From positions 62,001 through 126,000 of the forward strand of contig NZ_LIWR01000005.1 of assembly GCF_012978815.1 (NCBI RefSeq): a DNA stretch of 64,000 nt, in the 5' to 3' direction. Shown piece by piece: positions 19,054 through 26,993 of the stretch (position 1 is the stretch's first letter; each line of letters begins with the position of its first letter). The DNA comes from Campylobacter sp. RM16189. GTDB taxonomy: Bacteria > Campylobacterota > Campylobacteria > Campylobacterales > Campylobacteraceae. The notes under the pieces were generated by a model. It was not told the origin of the DNA. It saw nothing but the letters and a program-made list of their open reading frames with translations, and did no database searches. Both the position numbers and the translations under genes were made by a program.

Positions 19054-19947
19054 ATGAAGATTTCAGTAATTGGAGCGGGTAACGTAGGTGCTAGCGCCGC
19101 AAGCGCGATAATGCTAAGAAAGATAGCTGATGAGATAGCTTTGGTCGATATATTTGGTAATGTTGCGCTTGCAAAAGCTATGGATTTGGCTCAAAGCGCT
19201 GCTGTTTTTGACATTGATGTTAAAATTTCTGGCGGAGATGATTTTTCACTTATAAAAGATAGCGATATAGTCGTAGTAACGGCAGGAAGCCCTAGAAAAG
19301 AGGGTCAAAGTAGAGAGGATCTGCTTCTTAAAAATGCTCAGATAGTAAAGAGTACCGTAGAAAAGATCGCCAAATTCGCACCAAATTGCATAATTATAAA
19401 CGTAACAAATCCTCTTGATATACTAACATTTGTAACATATAAGGTTAGTGGGTTTGATAAAAGTAGAATTTTAGGTATGGCTGGAGAGCTTGATTCAGCA
19501 AGGCTAAAATTTGAAATTTCAAAAAGGCTAAATTTACAAAATTCTCAGATAAAAGCTCATGTAATGGGTGCTCATAATGACGATATGCTTGTGCTAAAAG
19601 ATAATATAAACGTAACTTTAAGCGATGATGAATTTGAAGAGATATCAAATGACACAAAAACCGGTGGAGCTAAATTTGTAAAGCTTCTAGGAACTTCAGC
19701 CTATTATGCACCAGGAGCCGCTGCGGCTAAGATGTGTGAAGCCATAAAAGATGAGAGCGATGAGTGGCTAAGCTGCTGTGTAGTAGTGGATGATGGTCTA
19801 ACTTGCGGTCGCAGAGTCAAGCTTAATAAAAATGGAATTGCAAAGATAAAAGATCCAAGCCAAGAGGAAAAAGAGGTGCTTGTAAAGAGCGAAAACGATA
19901 TAAGAAAAAATATAAATTTCTTGATAGAAAGTAGTGTATTGAGCTAA
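19054..19947 (+). CDS. mdh: Malate dehydrogenase
   Basis: This enzyme interconverts malate and oxaloacetate with NAD. The 297-residue protein is of the lactate-dehydrogenase-like type. It has the dinucleotide motif GAGNVGAS (about 6-13), the NVTNPLDI segment and the catalytic HVMGAHND region. AAGGA lies upstream of the ATG. The gene lies between icd and sucC and is probably co-transcribed with both. Confidence 0.93.
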   Translation: MKISVIGAGNVGASAASAIMLRKIADEIALVDIFGNVALAKAMDLAQSAAVFDIDVKISGGDDFSLIKDSDIVVVTAGSPRKEGQSREDLLLKNAQIVKSTVEKIAKFAPNCIIINVTNPLDILTFVTYKVSGFDKSRILGMAGELDSARLKFEISKRLNLQNSQIKAHVMGAHNDDMLVLKDNINVTLSDDEFEEISNDTKTGGAKFVKLLGTSAYYAPGAAAAKMCEAIKDESDEWLSCCVVVDDGLTCGRRVKLNKNGIAKIKDPSQEEKEVLVKSENDIRKNINFLIESSVLS

Positions 19948-19951
19948 TTTA

Positions 19952-21118
19952 ATGGATATTCACGAGTGTCAAGCAAAAGAGATCTTAAAAGAATTCGGTA
20001 TCAAAATCTCAAACGGCAAACTTGCATATACGAGTCAAGAAGCTTTGGATGCGGCTAAAAATTTAGGCGGAAATATCTTTGCGATTAAAGCTCAAGTTCA
20101 TGCCGGAGGAAGAGGTCTTGGAGGAGGCGTAAAGATAGCTAAAAGTCTAAGTGAAGTAGAAAATATCGCAAAGAACATGCTTGGTATGTATCTAATTACA
20201 CCTCAAACCACAAAAAACGGAAAGCTTGTTCGTAAAATTTATATTGAGCAAGGGCTTAATATAAAAAGGGAATTTTATCTAAGTTTAGCCTTTGATAGAA
20301 AGCAAGAAAATATTGCGATTATCGCCTCAAAAGATGGAGGGGTTAGCATAGAGGAGGTTGCTCATAGATCTCCTGAGCTAATAAAAAAGATAAATATAGA
20401 TCCTCAGATCGGACTTTGCAATTTTCACATCTTAAATTTGATCGGATTTTTTAATTTTGACAAAGATTTAAGTAGGAAATTCATTGAAATTTTAAAGAAA
20501 CTTTATCAAATTTATATACAAAAAGACGCTACCTTAATCGAGATAAATCCTCTTATCTTAAATGATAATGATGAATTTTACGCACTTGATGCAAAGATGA
20601 GTTTTGATGATAACGCTTTATTTCGTCATCCTGAAATTTTAGCCCTTAAAGATGAAGGCGAAGAGGAGCCAAGCGAAATCGAAGCCAAAAAAAATCGCTT
20701 AAACTATATAAAGCTCAATGGCGATATAGGCTGCATAGTAAATGGTGCAGGGCTTGCTATGGCTACAATGGATGTGATAGAAAACGTTGGCGGAAAGAGT
20801 GCAAATTTTTTAGACGTAGGCGGTTCTGCGAGTCCTGAAAGTGTGGCTAAGGCCTTTGAGCTTATACTAAAAGATCCAAACGTCAAAGTGGTTTTTGTAA
20901 ATATCTTTGGTGGAATCGTTAGATGCGATAGAATTGCAAGCGGAATTTTAGAAGCCGCAAAAAGTATAAATTTAAATACTTCTATAGTTATAAGGCTTGA
21001 TGGGACTAATGCAAAAGAAGCCATGAGTATGCTAAAAGATGCGAATCTTAAAAATTTGCATGTAGCTTTTAATCTGTTTGATGGCGCTAAATTGGCTGTA
21101 AGCTTAGCGAGAAGTTAG
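19952..21118 (+). CDS. sucC: Succinyl-CoA synthetase beta subunit
   Basis: This subunit carries the ATP-grasp domain and the succinate site of ADP-forming succinyl-CoA synthetase. The 388-residue length is normal. It opens with MDIHECQAKEIL and contains AQVHAGGRGLGGGVK (about 46-60) and the C-terminal VNIFGGIVRCD region. The stop abuts the sucD start without any gap (TAGATG), consistent with matched production of the two subunits. Confidence 0.96.
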   Translation: MDIHECQAKEILKEFGIKISNGKLAYTSQEALDAAKNLGGNIFAIKAQVHAGGRGLGGGVKIAKSLSEVENIAKNMLGMYLITPQTTKNGKLVRKIYIEQGLNIKREFYLSLAFDRKQENIAIIASKDGGVSIEEVAHRSPELIKKINIDPQIGLCNFHILNLIGFFNFDKDLSRKFIEILKKLYQIYIQKDATLIEINPLILNDNDEFYALDAKMSFDDNALFRHPEILALKDEGEEEPSEIEAKKNRLNYIKLNGDIGCIVNGAGLAMATMDVIENVGGKSANFLDVGGSASPESVAKAFELILKDPNVKVVFVNIFGGIVRCDRIASGILEAAKSINLNTSIVIRLDGTNAKEAMSMLKDANLKNLHVAFNLFDGAKLAVSLARS

Positions 21119-22009
21119 ATGAGTATTTTAATAGATAAACAAACAAGAGCCATAGTGCAAGGTTTTACCGGTAAAGAGGGAAGCTTCCATGCTCAAAGCT
21201 GCTTAGAGTATGGCACTCAAATAGTTGGCGGAGTTACACCGTTTAAGGGCGGAAGCACACATCTTGGACTACCTGTTTTTGATACTGTAGCAGAGGCTGT
21301 CGAAAAAACTGGCGCTAATACATCTTTAATATTTGTTCCGAGCGCATTTGCCAAAGACGCTATTATAGAGGCTGCGGACAGCGGAATAAAGCTTGCTGTT
21401 GTAATTACCGAGCATATAGCCGTGCTTGATATTCTTGCTGCGAAGGCCTATGCTATCAAAAAAGGAATGAAGATTATCGGTCCAAACTGTCCTGGCATCA
21501 TAAGTTCTGATCTTTGCAAGCTCGGCATTATGCCAAGTTCTGTTTTTAAAAGATCAGATATTAATATTGGTATAATCTCAAAGTCAGGCACCCTTACATA
21601 TGAAGGCGCAAACGAGATTATAAGAGCGGGATACGGAATATCTACGGCCATAGGAATAGGCGGAGATGCCGTTATAGGAATGGATTATGAGGAGCTTTTG
21701 CCTCTTTTTGAAAAAGACGATGATACTAAGGCGATACTTTTGATAGGAGAGATAGGCGGGGATTTAGAGATAAGAGCCTGTAAGATGATAGAGGAGAAAA
21801 TTTCAAAGCCTATAGTAGCCTTTATCGCTGGAAATTCAGCCCCAAAAGGGCGCAAGATGGGTCATGCCGGAGCCATTATAAACGGCATAGAAGGAAGTGC
21901 TGAATATAAGATGAAAGCGCTTAGTAGAGCCGGGGTTCATGTAGTAGATTCCCCAAGCAAGATAGGTGAAAAATTTAAAGAGGTAATGAAATTTAGTAGC
22001 AATGATTGA
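21119..22009 (+). CDS. sucD: Succinyl-CoA synthetase alpha subunit
   Basis: This subunit binds CoA and carries the phosphohistidine. The 296-residue protein has the CoA-binding N terminus (QGFTGKEGSFHA), the GPNCPGII motif and the phosphorylated His in KMGHAGAII (about residue 243). It begins directly at the sucC stop. About 100 bases of AT-rich DNA separate it from oorD. Confidence 0.96.
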   Translation: MSILIDKQTRAIVQGFTGKEGSFHAQSCLEYGTQIVGGVTPFKGGSTHLGLPVFDTVAEAVEKTGANTSLIFVPSAFAKDAIIEAADSGIKLAVVITEHIAVLDILAAKAYAIKKGMKIIGPNCPGIISSDLCKLGIMPSSVFKRSDINIGIISKSGTLTYEGANEIIRAGYGISTAIGIGGDAVIGMDYEELLPLFEKDDDTKAILLIGEIGGDLEIRACKMIEEKISKPIVAFIAGNSAPKGRKMGHAGAIINGIEGSAEYKMKALSRAGVHVVDSPSKIGEKFKEVMKFSSND

Positions 22010-22122
22010 TAGGAGCTCTCTTAAATAAAACTAAAATAATTTTTATCTATTTTTTACAATCTTAAATTTAAGCAAGATTATATAAAAATGCTGGATTTGG
22101 AAATTTGAGTCAAGGAAAATAT

Positions 22123-22428
22123 ATGCTGATAAGAGATGATGCCCCAGTATGGGTAGACACTACCCGCTGTAAGGCGTGTGATATATGTGTGAGTTACTGC
22201 CCAGCAGGAGTTTTGGGTATGCGTATAGAGCTTGGTGCAGTACTTGGAAAAATGATAGAGGTGGTTCATCCTGAGGCCTGTATAGGTTGCAGGGATTGTG
22301 AGCTTCACTGTCCTGATTTTGCCATTTATGTAGCAGACAAGGGCTTTAAATTTGCCAAACTTACTGCAGAGAGTAAAGAAAGAGCCGCGGCAGTCAAAGC
22401 AAATCATTATGAAAAGCTAGGGGCCTAA
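22123..22428 (+). CDS. oorD: 2-oxoglutarate:acceptor oxidoreductase delta subunit (ferredoxin)
   Basis: OorD is the small 4Fe-4S subunit that relays electrons from 2-oxoglutarate oxidation. Two cluster motifs are visible: CKACDICVSYCP and CIGCRDCELHCP. I place the start at ATG 22123 because AAGGA lies seven bases upstream. A TTG at 22105 would add six residues. The gene heads oorDABC, and oorA begins one base after its stop. Confidence 0.92.
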   Translation: MLIRDDAPVWVDTTRCKACDICVSYCPAGVLGMRIELGAVLGKMIEVVHPEACIGCRDCELHCPDFAIYVADKGFKFAKLTAESKERAAAVKANHYEKLGA

Positions 22429-22429
22429 A

Positions 22430-23551
22430 ATGAGAGAGGTAATAGCTAGCGGTAATGAGCTTGTTGCGATGGCGGCCGTGGATTGCGGTTGTAATTTTTT
22501 TGGCGGATATCCTATAACGCCTTCAAGCGAGATAGCTCATGAGTTAAGCGTTCTTTTGCCAAAAAAAGGCGGTAAATTTATACAGATGGAAGATGAGATA
22601 GCAGGAATCTCAGTTGCACTTGGAGCTGCTATGAGTGGAGCTAAGGCGATGACCGCAAGCTCTGGACCTGGAATTTCACTAAAAAGCGAGCAGATAGGAC
22701 TTGGCTTTATTGCTGAAATCCCAATCGTAATAGTAAACGTAATGCGTGGAGGCCCAAGCACCGGACTTCCTACAAGGGTAGCGCAAGGAGATTTGCTTCA
22801 GGCTAAAAACCCAAGCCATGGGGATATAAATAGTATCGTTTTAGCTCCTGCTAGCTTAGAAGAGTGTTACACAGAGACGATTAGGGCCTTTAATCTGGCT
22901 CAGCGATTTATGACCCCTGTGTTTTTGCTACTTGATGAGACTATAGGACATATGCACGCTAAGGCCATTTTGCCTGAACTTAGCGATATAAAAATAGTAA
23001 ATAGAGAGCAATTTACAGGCGATCCAAAGGATTATAAACCTTATGAAGCTAAAGCCGATAGACCTGCTGTTCTTAATAAATTTTTTCAAGGCTACAAATA
23101 TCATATTACCGGACTTCATCATGGAGTTACCGGCTTTCCGACAGAGGACGGAGAGATAGTTTCATATAACATAAATAGGCTTTTTAATAAGATTAACCTA
23201 CATCTTGACGAGGTAGAAAATAGCGAGGAATTTGAGCTTGAAGATGCAGAAATTTGTATCATAGCATTTGGAAGTGTTGCTAGGGCGGCAAAAGAGGCGA
23301 TTTTAAATTTAAGAAAAAATGGAGTCAAAGTAGGAATGTTTAAGCCTATAACTTTATTTCCAACTCCTGAAGCGAAGTTAAAAGAGATAGGTAAGAGATT
23401 TAAAAAAATACTAATCTGTGAGCTAAATTTAGGGCAATATACGGGAGAGATTAAAAAAGCAATGCTAAGAGATGACTTTAAGACTCTGCTTAAGGCAAAT
23501 GGACGCCCGATAAGCCCTCAAGAGATAGTTCAGAAAATAGAGGAGTTTTAA
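22430..23551 (+). CDS. oorA: 2-oxoglutarate:acceptor oxidoreductase alpha subunit
   Basis: OorA is part of the CoA-dependent 2-oxoglutarate:acceptor oxidoreductase that replaces 2-oxoglutarate dehydrogenase in Campylobacterota. The 373-residue protein begins with the pyrimidine-binding domain (GGYPITPSSEIAHEL) and continues through SGPGISLKSEQIGL. The C-terminal half carries the transketolase-C-like domain. Its stop is followed after one base by oorB. Confidence 0.95.
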   Translation: MREVIASGNELVAMAAVDCGCNFFGGYPITPSSEIAHELSVLLPKKGGKFIQMEDEIAGISVALGAAMSGAKAMTASSGPGISLKSEQIGLGFIAEIPIVIVNVMRGGPSTGLPTRVAQGDLLQAKNPSHGDINSIVLAPASLEECYTETIRAFNLAQRFMTPVFLLLDETIGHMHAKAILPELSDIKIVNREQFTGDPKDYKPYEAKADRPAVLNKFFQGYKYHITGLHHGVTGFPTEDGEIVSYNINRLFNKINLHLDEVENSEEFELEDAEICIIAFGSVARAAKEAILNLRKNGVKVGMFKPITLFPTPEAKLKEIGKRFKKILICELNLGQYTGEIKKAMLRDDFKTLLKANGRPISPQEIVQKIEEF

Positions 23552-23552
23552 A

Positions 23553-24398
23553 ATGGCATTTAATTACGACAAATATTTAAGAATAGATAAGATGCCGACT
23601 CTTTGGTGCTGGGGATGCGGGGATGGAGTGATACTTAAAGCTGTTATTAGAGCGATAGATAGCTTAGGCTGGGATATGAACGATGTATGTGTAGTGTCTG
23701 GTATAGGTTGCTCCGGACGATTTAGCTCTTATGTAAATTGCAATACAGTTCATACTACTCATGGACGCGCTATAGCCTACGCAACAGGTATAAAGCTTGC
23801 AAATCCGGATAAAAAAGTTATCGTGATAACAGGCGACGGAGATGGGCTTGCGATAGGCGGAAATCACACTATACATGGATGCAGAAGAAATATCGATATA
23901 AATCATATTTTGATAAATAACTTTATTTACGGACTTACAAATTCTCAAACCAGCCCTACGACTCCTCGCGGTATGTGGACCGTAACGGCTCAATACGGAA
24001 ATATAGATCCAACTTTTGACGCATGCAAGCTAGCTACGGCTGCGGGGGCAACTTTTGTAGCCAGAGGAAGCGTGATAGAACCTGTCAAGATGGAAAAGAT
24101 GCTAGTAGAAGGATTTAGTCATGATGGCTACTCTTTCTTTGATATTTTTTCAAATTGCCATATAAATTTAGGTAGAAAAAACAAGATGGCAGAGGCAACT
24201 AAGACACTTGAATGGATAGACGGTATAACTTTAAGCAAGACAAAATTTGATCTGATGAGTGAAGATGAGAGGATGGGTAAATTTCCTCTCGGAGTTTTGC
24301 ATAAAGATAGCAGTAAAACAGAATACACAAAGGCTTACGATCAAATCATAAAAGCCGCCCAAAGTGGCGAGAAAATCGACTTTAAGGATATAAATTGA
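23553..24398 (+). CDS. oorB: 2-oxoglutarate:acceptor oxidoreductase beta subunit
   Basis: OorB binds thiamine diphosphate and, in this family, usually a 4Fe-4S cluster. The 281-residue protein has the TPP motif GDGDGLAIGGNH (about 97-108) and Cys residues in WCWGCGDG and SGIGCSG near the N terminus. It overlaps oorC by four bases. Confidence 0.95.
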   Translation: MAFNYDKYLRIDKMPTLWCWGCGDGVILKAVIRAIDSLGWDMNDVCVVSGIGCSGRFSSYVNCNTVHTTHGRAIAYATGIKLANPDKKVIVITGDGDGLAIGGNHTIHGCRRNIDINHILINNFIYGLTNSQTSPTTPRGMWTVTAQYGNIDPTFDACKLATAAGATFVARGSVIEPVKMEKMLVEGFSHDGYSFFDIFSNCHINLGRKNKMAEATKTLEWIDGITLSKTKFDLMSEDERMGKFPLGVLHKDSSKTEYTKAYDQIIKAAQSGEKIDFKDIN

Positions 24399-24949
24399 AA
24401 AGAGAGCTTAGATTTGTCGGGGTTGGCGGACAAGGTGTAATTTTAGCCGGAGAAATTTTAGCCGCCGCCAAGATAGAAGATGGAGGATATGGGGTCAAAG
24501 CATCTACTTATACTTCACAGGTTAGAGGCGGTCCTACTAAAGTTGATATAGTATTAGACGAAAGCGAAATTTTATACCCATATGCAAATGAGGGTGAGAT
24601 AGAATTTATGCTTGCAACGGCACAAGTAAGCTACAATCTTTTTAAAAGCGGAGTCAAAGAGGGTGGTATAATAGTCATAGAGCCAAATTTGGTCAAAGCT
24701 AGCGATAAGGATAGAAAAAAGTGGAAAATTTATGAAATTCCTATTATCTCGATAGCTAAGGACGAAGTCGGAAATGTCATCACGCAAAGCGTTGTAGCCT
24801 TGGGAGTAGCTGTAGAGATGAGTGGTTGCTTGGATGCCAATTTAGTAAGAGAAGTTATGCTATCAAAGGTACCAAAGAAAGTCTATGAGGCCAATGCTAT
24901 GGCTTACGAGCTAGGATTAAAATACGCTAAAGAGGCAAAAGAGAGTTAA
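24395..24949 (+). CDS. oorC: 2-oxoglutarate:acceptor oxidoreductase gamma subunit
   Basis: OorC is the gamma domain of the oxidoreductase. The 184-residue protein has the family's opening GVGGQGVILAGEIL and the SQVRGGPTKVD segment. It starts in a four-base overlap with oorB and closes the operon. A flavodoxin gene follows after 27 bases, a plausible electron acceptor for the complex. Confidence 0.94.
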   Translation: MKRELRFVGVGGQGVILAGEILAAAKIEDGGYGVKASTYTSQVRGGPTKVDIVLDESEILYPYANEGEIEFMLATAQVSYNLFKSGVKEGGIIVIEPNLVKASDKDRKKWKIYEIPIISIAKDEVGNVITQSVVALGVAVEMSGCLDANLVREVMLSKVPKKVYEANAMAYELGLKYAKEAKES

Positions 24950-24976
24950 TTAATACAAAATTTATAAAGGAAAAAT

Positions 24977-25462
24977 ATGAAAATAGGAATTTTTTACGCT
25001 ACGGGAAAGGGCGATACCGCAAAGGCTTGCGAGTATCTGGCTTCAAAATTGGGTGCTAAAGTAAAGGCTGTTAAGGAAGTAGAGCAATCAAGCGAGTTTG
25101 AAGACTTTGATCTTTTGATTTTAGCAAGCTCAAGTTATGGATTTGGTGAACTTCATGATGATTGGAAAGCAAAATTATGCCTGTTAAAAGAGGCTAAGTT
25201 AAAAGGCAAAAAAGTAGCTATTGTAGGAGTTGGCAACCAAGAGCGCCACGGTGATAACTTCTGCGGCGGTGTAGTTGAGTTTTTGCCTTGCATAAAAGGA
25301 GCCTTATTGCTTGGTACCAGTGAAAAAGACGGTTATAAATTTGACTACTCTTCATCGTTTATAAATGATAAATTTATAGGTCTTGCGCTCGATACAAAAG
25401 GCGATAAGGAGTATGAAAAGCGCATTGATAAGTGGGTAAGCAAGATAAAAAATCAAATTTAG
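24977..25462 (+). CDS. fldA: Flavodoxin
   Basis: Flavodoxin is a small FMN electron carrier. The 161-residue length is typical. The FMN phosphate-binding loop is YATGKGDTAKA near residues 8-18. The SSSYGFGELHDDW region matches the second FMN loop, with Tyr54 and Trp62. In Campylobacterota it accepts electrons from pyruvate and 2-oxoglutarate oxidoreductases and can feed respiratory complex I. Its place next to oorC fits this. AAAGGA precedes the ATG. Confidence 0.88.
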   Translation: MKIGIFYATGKGDTAKACEYLASKLGAKVKAVKEVEQSSEFEDFDLLILASSSYGFGELHDDWKAKLCLLKEAKLKGKKVAIVGVGNQERHGDNFCGGVVEFLPCIKGALLLGTSEKDGYKFDYSSSFINDKFIGLALDTKGDKEYEKRIDKWVSKIKNQI

Positions 25463-25754
25463 ATTTTTATACCGCCAATAGTTAATTGCAATTAGTAAGA
25501 TATTTCTTGTTAAATAAGTGTATTTTAGCAAGTCTGAACGCTATCTTGCACTTGTTTAGCAATGGATAAAATTATTTATTGCATTTCATTTAGATAAAAC
25601 AGCTTTAATACTATAAGCATTCACACAAAATTATAAATAATACTTTATATCATGGATAATAAATTTAATTTTATTTATATTGATATTGACTTTTATTTTA
25701 TATCTTATTATAATTTCAAGAGCATATTTTATTTTCTTATTATAGGAGTAAATC
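25463..25754. other. Intergenic region before RiPP-like cluster
   Basis: About 290 bases without a convincing gene. The DNA is very AT-rich and contains a 12-bp perfect palindrome, TAATTGCAATTA at 25483-25494, just after the flavodoxin gene. The promoter of the RiPP-like cluster should be here, but no single -10 stands out. An open frame from ATG 25652 enters the first cluster gene, but it has no ribosome site and I do not treat that ATG as a start. Confidence 0.5.
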
Positions 25755-26191
25755 ATGAAAAACTTTCAAGAAGCACGAAACAGGCTACAGTTGTTTTGCT
25801 AGCGATAGCTATGTCGGGATTTGCTCAAGAGGCGGATAAAGTCGTATCCGATAATTCGCTTTTAAAAAAAGATACGAAAACAAGCGAATATTCGGATATA
25901 AAACTAAATATTTTAAAATATGCTTATATCCCCACGGATAAGCTCTTAATGCTTTGGAGCGACAACTCTTATGCTGATAAAGCCATATCAAACCCTGCGA
26001 TATTGTTTAACGACAAAAGCGATGACGTAGAGATAAAGGCTTATTATCAAGTTTCAAACGGAATTAAAAATTTTTCCATACCCTACCTTGAAAATATAGA
26101 AGAGTTATCAAGCGGTCGGATTAAAGAGATTTTACAAAAACGAGATTCGTCTTGTGATTTCAGAGCAACTTCCTGCGGAGATTATGCTTAA
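25755..26191 (+). pseudogene. Secreted NHLP-like protein, frameshifted at codon 3
   Basis: AGGAG lies six bases before ATG 25755, an excellent start. As written, translation stops after 15 codons at 25802. Adding one A to the A5 run at 25758-25762 joins the start to the long downstream frame and gives a 145-residue protein. Its first 24 residues are a classic Sec signal peptide (MKKLSRSTKQ, then a VVLLAIAM core and SGFAQ). Residues about 64-110 resemble a nitrile-hydratase-related leader (NHLP): LWSDNSYADK, a SNPAIL turn, DVEIKAYYQ, NFSIP. The tail SSCDFRATSC pairs Ser/Thr with Cys134 and Cys141. It may be a second precursor or a decayed relative of one. The product is unrecognised otherwise, and the frameshift could be real or a base-calling error. 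Confidence 0.5.
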
Positions 26192-26525
26192 GGTTTTAAC
26201 GGATATAGAGTTTAAGAGAGATTTTATAAGTGATCCAACTAAAACTTTATCCGATTTTGGCTATGATCTAAAGGGCGATTATAAAATAAATATATATGAA
26301 GATACCGCCACTACAAAACATCTAATCATGCCTAATTCTCCTATCAATTTAGCTCAAAAAAGCAAAATTGATAGCGAGATAGAGTATTTTTTAAAAGATA
26401 AAAGTAGCTTATTATCAGAAAATCAGAATAAGAAAGTTATTTATAGCTTTATATGTAATAATTGTCATGAACCATTCGATACTAAAATTCGTATCGAATG
26501 CACATCTTTACCCACTTGTCAATAA
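26154..26525 (+). CDS. RiPP precursor with NHLP-type leader
   Basis: This 123-residue protein looks like a proteusin/NHLP precursor. Residues about 8-60 follow the leader pattern: a helix with LTDIEFKRDF, then SDPTKTLSDFG, then YKINIYEDT and KHLIMP. A charged linker follows (61-94). The last 26-30 residues form a candidate core with Cys101, Cys104, Cys116 and Cys122 and with Ser98, Thr110, Thr117, Ser118 and Thr121, suited to lanthionine formation. The start is GTG 26154. ATG 26184, with GCGGAG before it, is an alternative that would shorten the leader. Its 5' end overlaps the previous gene, and a GNAT and a LanM-like dehydratase follow. The cleavage site and product structure are unknown. 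Confidence 0.7.
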   Translation: MISEQLPAEIMLKVLTDIEFKRDFISDPTKTLSDFGYDLKGDYKINIYEDTATTKHLIMPNSPINLAQKSKIDSEIEYFLKDKSSLLSENQNKKVIYSFICNNCHEPFDTKIRIECTSLPTCQ

Positions 26526-26534
26526 GGAGAAAAA

Positions 26535-26993
26535 ATGGAAAATTTAGTAATTATAGAAAATTCGGCGAATTTTGATCCGAAAGATATCGATGAAATTCAG
26601 TTATCTATAGGTTTGACGGAGCAAAAGTATATAGACGCGGCTCCTTTGTATTCACACTATGATATGTTTAGAAGCTATGATTATGTAGCTATCGCTAAGA
26701 TAGGAAAAAAGACTATCGGAGTTTTGCATGCTTTTTCGGATAGAGATAACTTTGCCACATCTTATCTTTACGGTATTATGGTTCATAAGGATTATCAACG
26801 TAAAGGAGTAGGACGAGCTTTGATGAACGCTTTTAATAAAAGATTTGCTCATACTACGACTTGGGTCGTAACGCCGATTAGCAAAAATAGGGATGCGGTA
26901 GCGTTTTTAGAAAAATTCGGTTTTATAGAAAATTCTAAAAATTTCACGATTTGCTCTAGAAAAAGAGTGCCTAGAATAAATATAAATGAGTGA
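26535..26993 (+). CDS. GNAT-family acyltransferase in RiPP-like cluster
   Basis: This 152-residue protein has the GNAT acyl-CoA-binding motif YQRKGVGRAL (about 91-100), preceded by the strand YLYGIMVHKDY and followed by the usual VAFLEKFGF helix-strand. GNATs acetylate or acylate amines. In some NHLP-leader RiPP clusters a GNAT acylates a Lys or Orn side chain of the core. Here the precursor core region contains Lys93, Lys94 and Lys111, so peptide acylation is possible but unproven. Immunity by acetylation is another option. A strong AAGGAG site supports the ATG. It starts nine bases after the precursor gene and overlaps the LanM-like gene by eight bases. Confidence 0.8.
   Translation: MENLVIIENSANFDPKDIDEIQLSIGLTEQKYIDAAPLYSHYDMFRSYDYVAIAKIGKKTIGVLHAFSDRDNFATSYLYGIMVHKDYQRKGVGRALMNAFNKRFAHTTTWVVTPISKNRDAVAFLEKFGFIENSKNFTICSRKRVPRININE

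Noticed and set aside
25652-25754. ATG at 25652 as the true start of the first RiPP-cluster gene
   Set aside because: No ribosome site precedes it, the added residues are AT-derived and low complexity, and the perfect AGGAG-ATG with signal peptide lies at 25755 in the adjacent frame.
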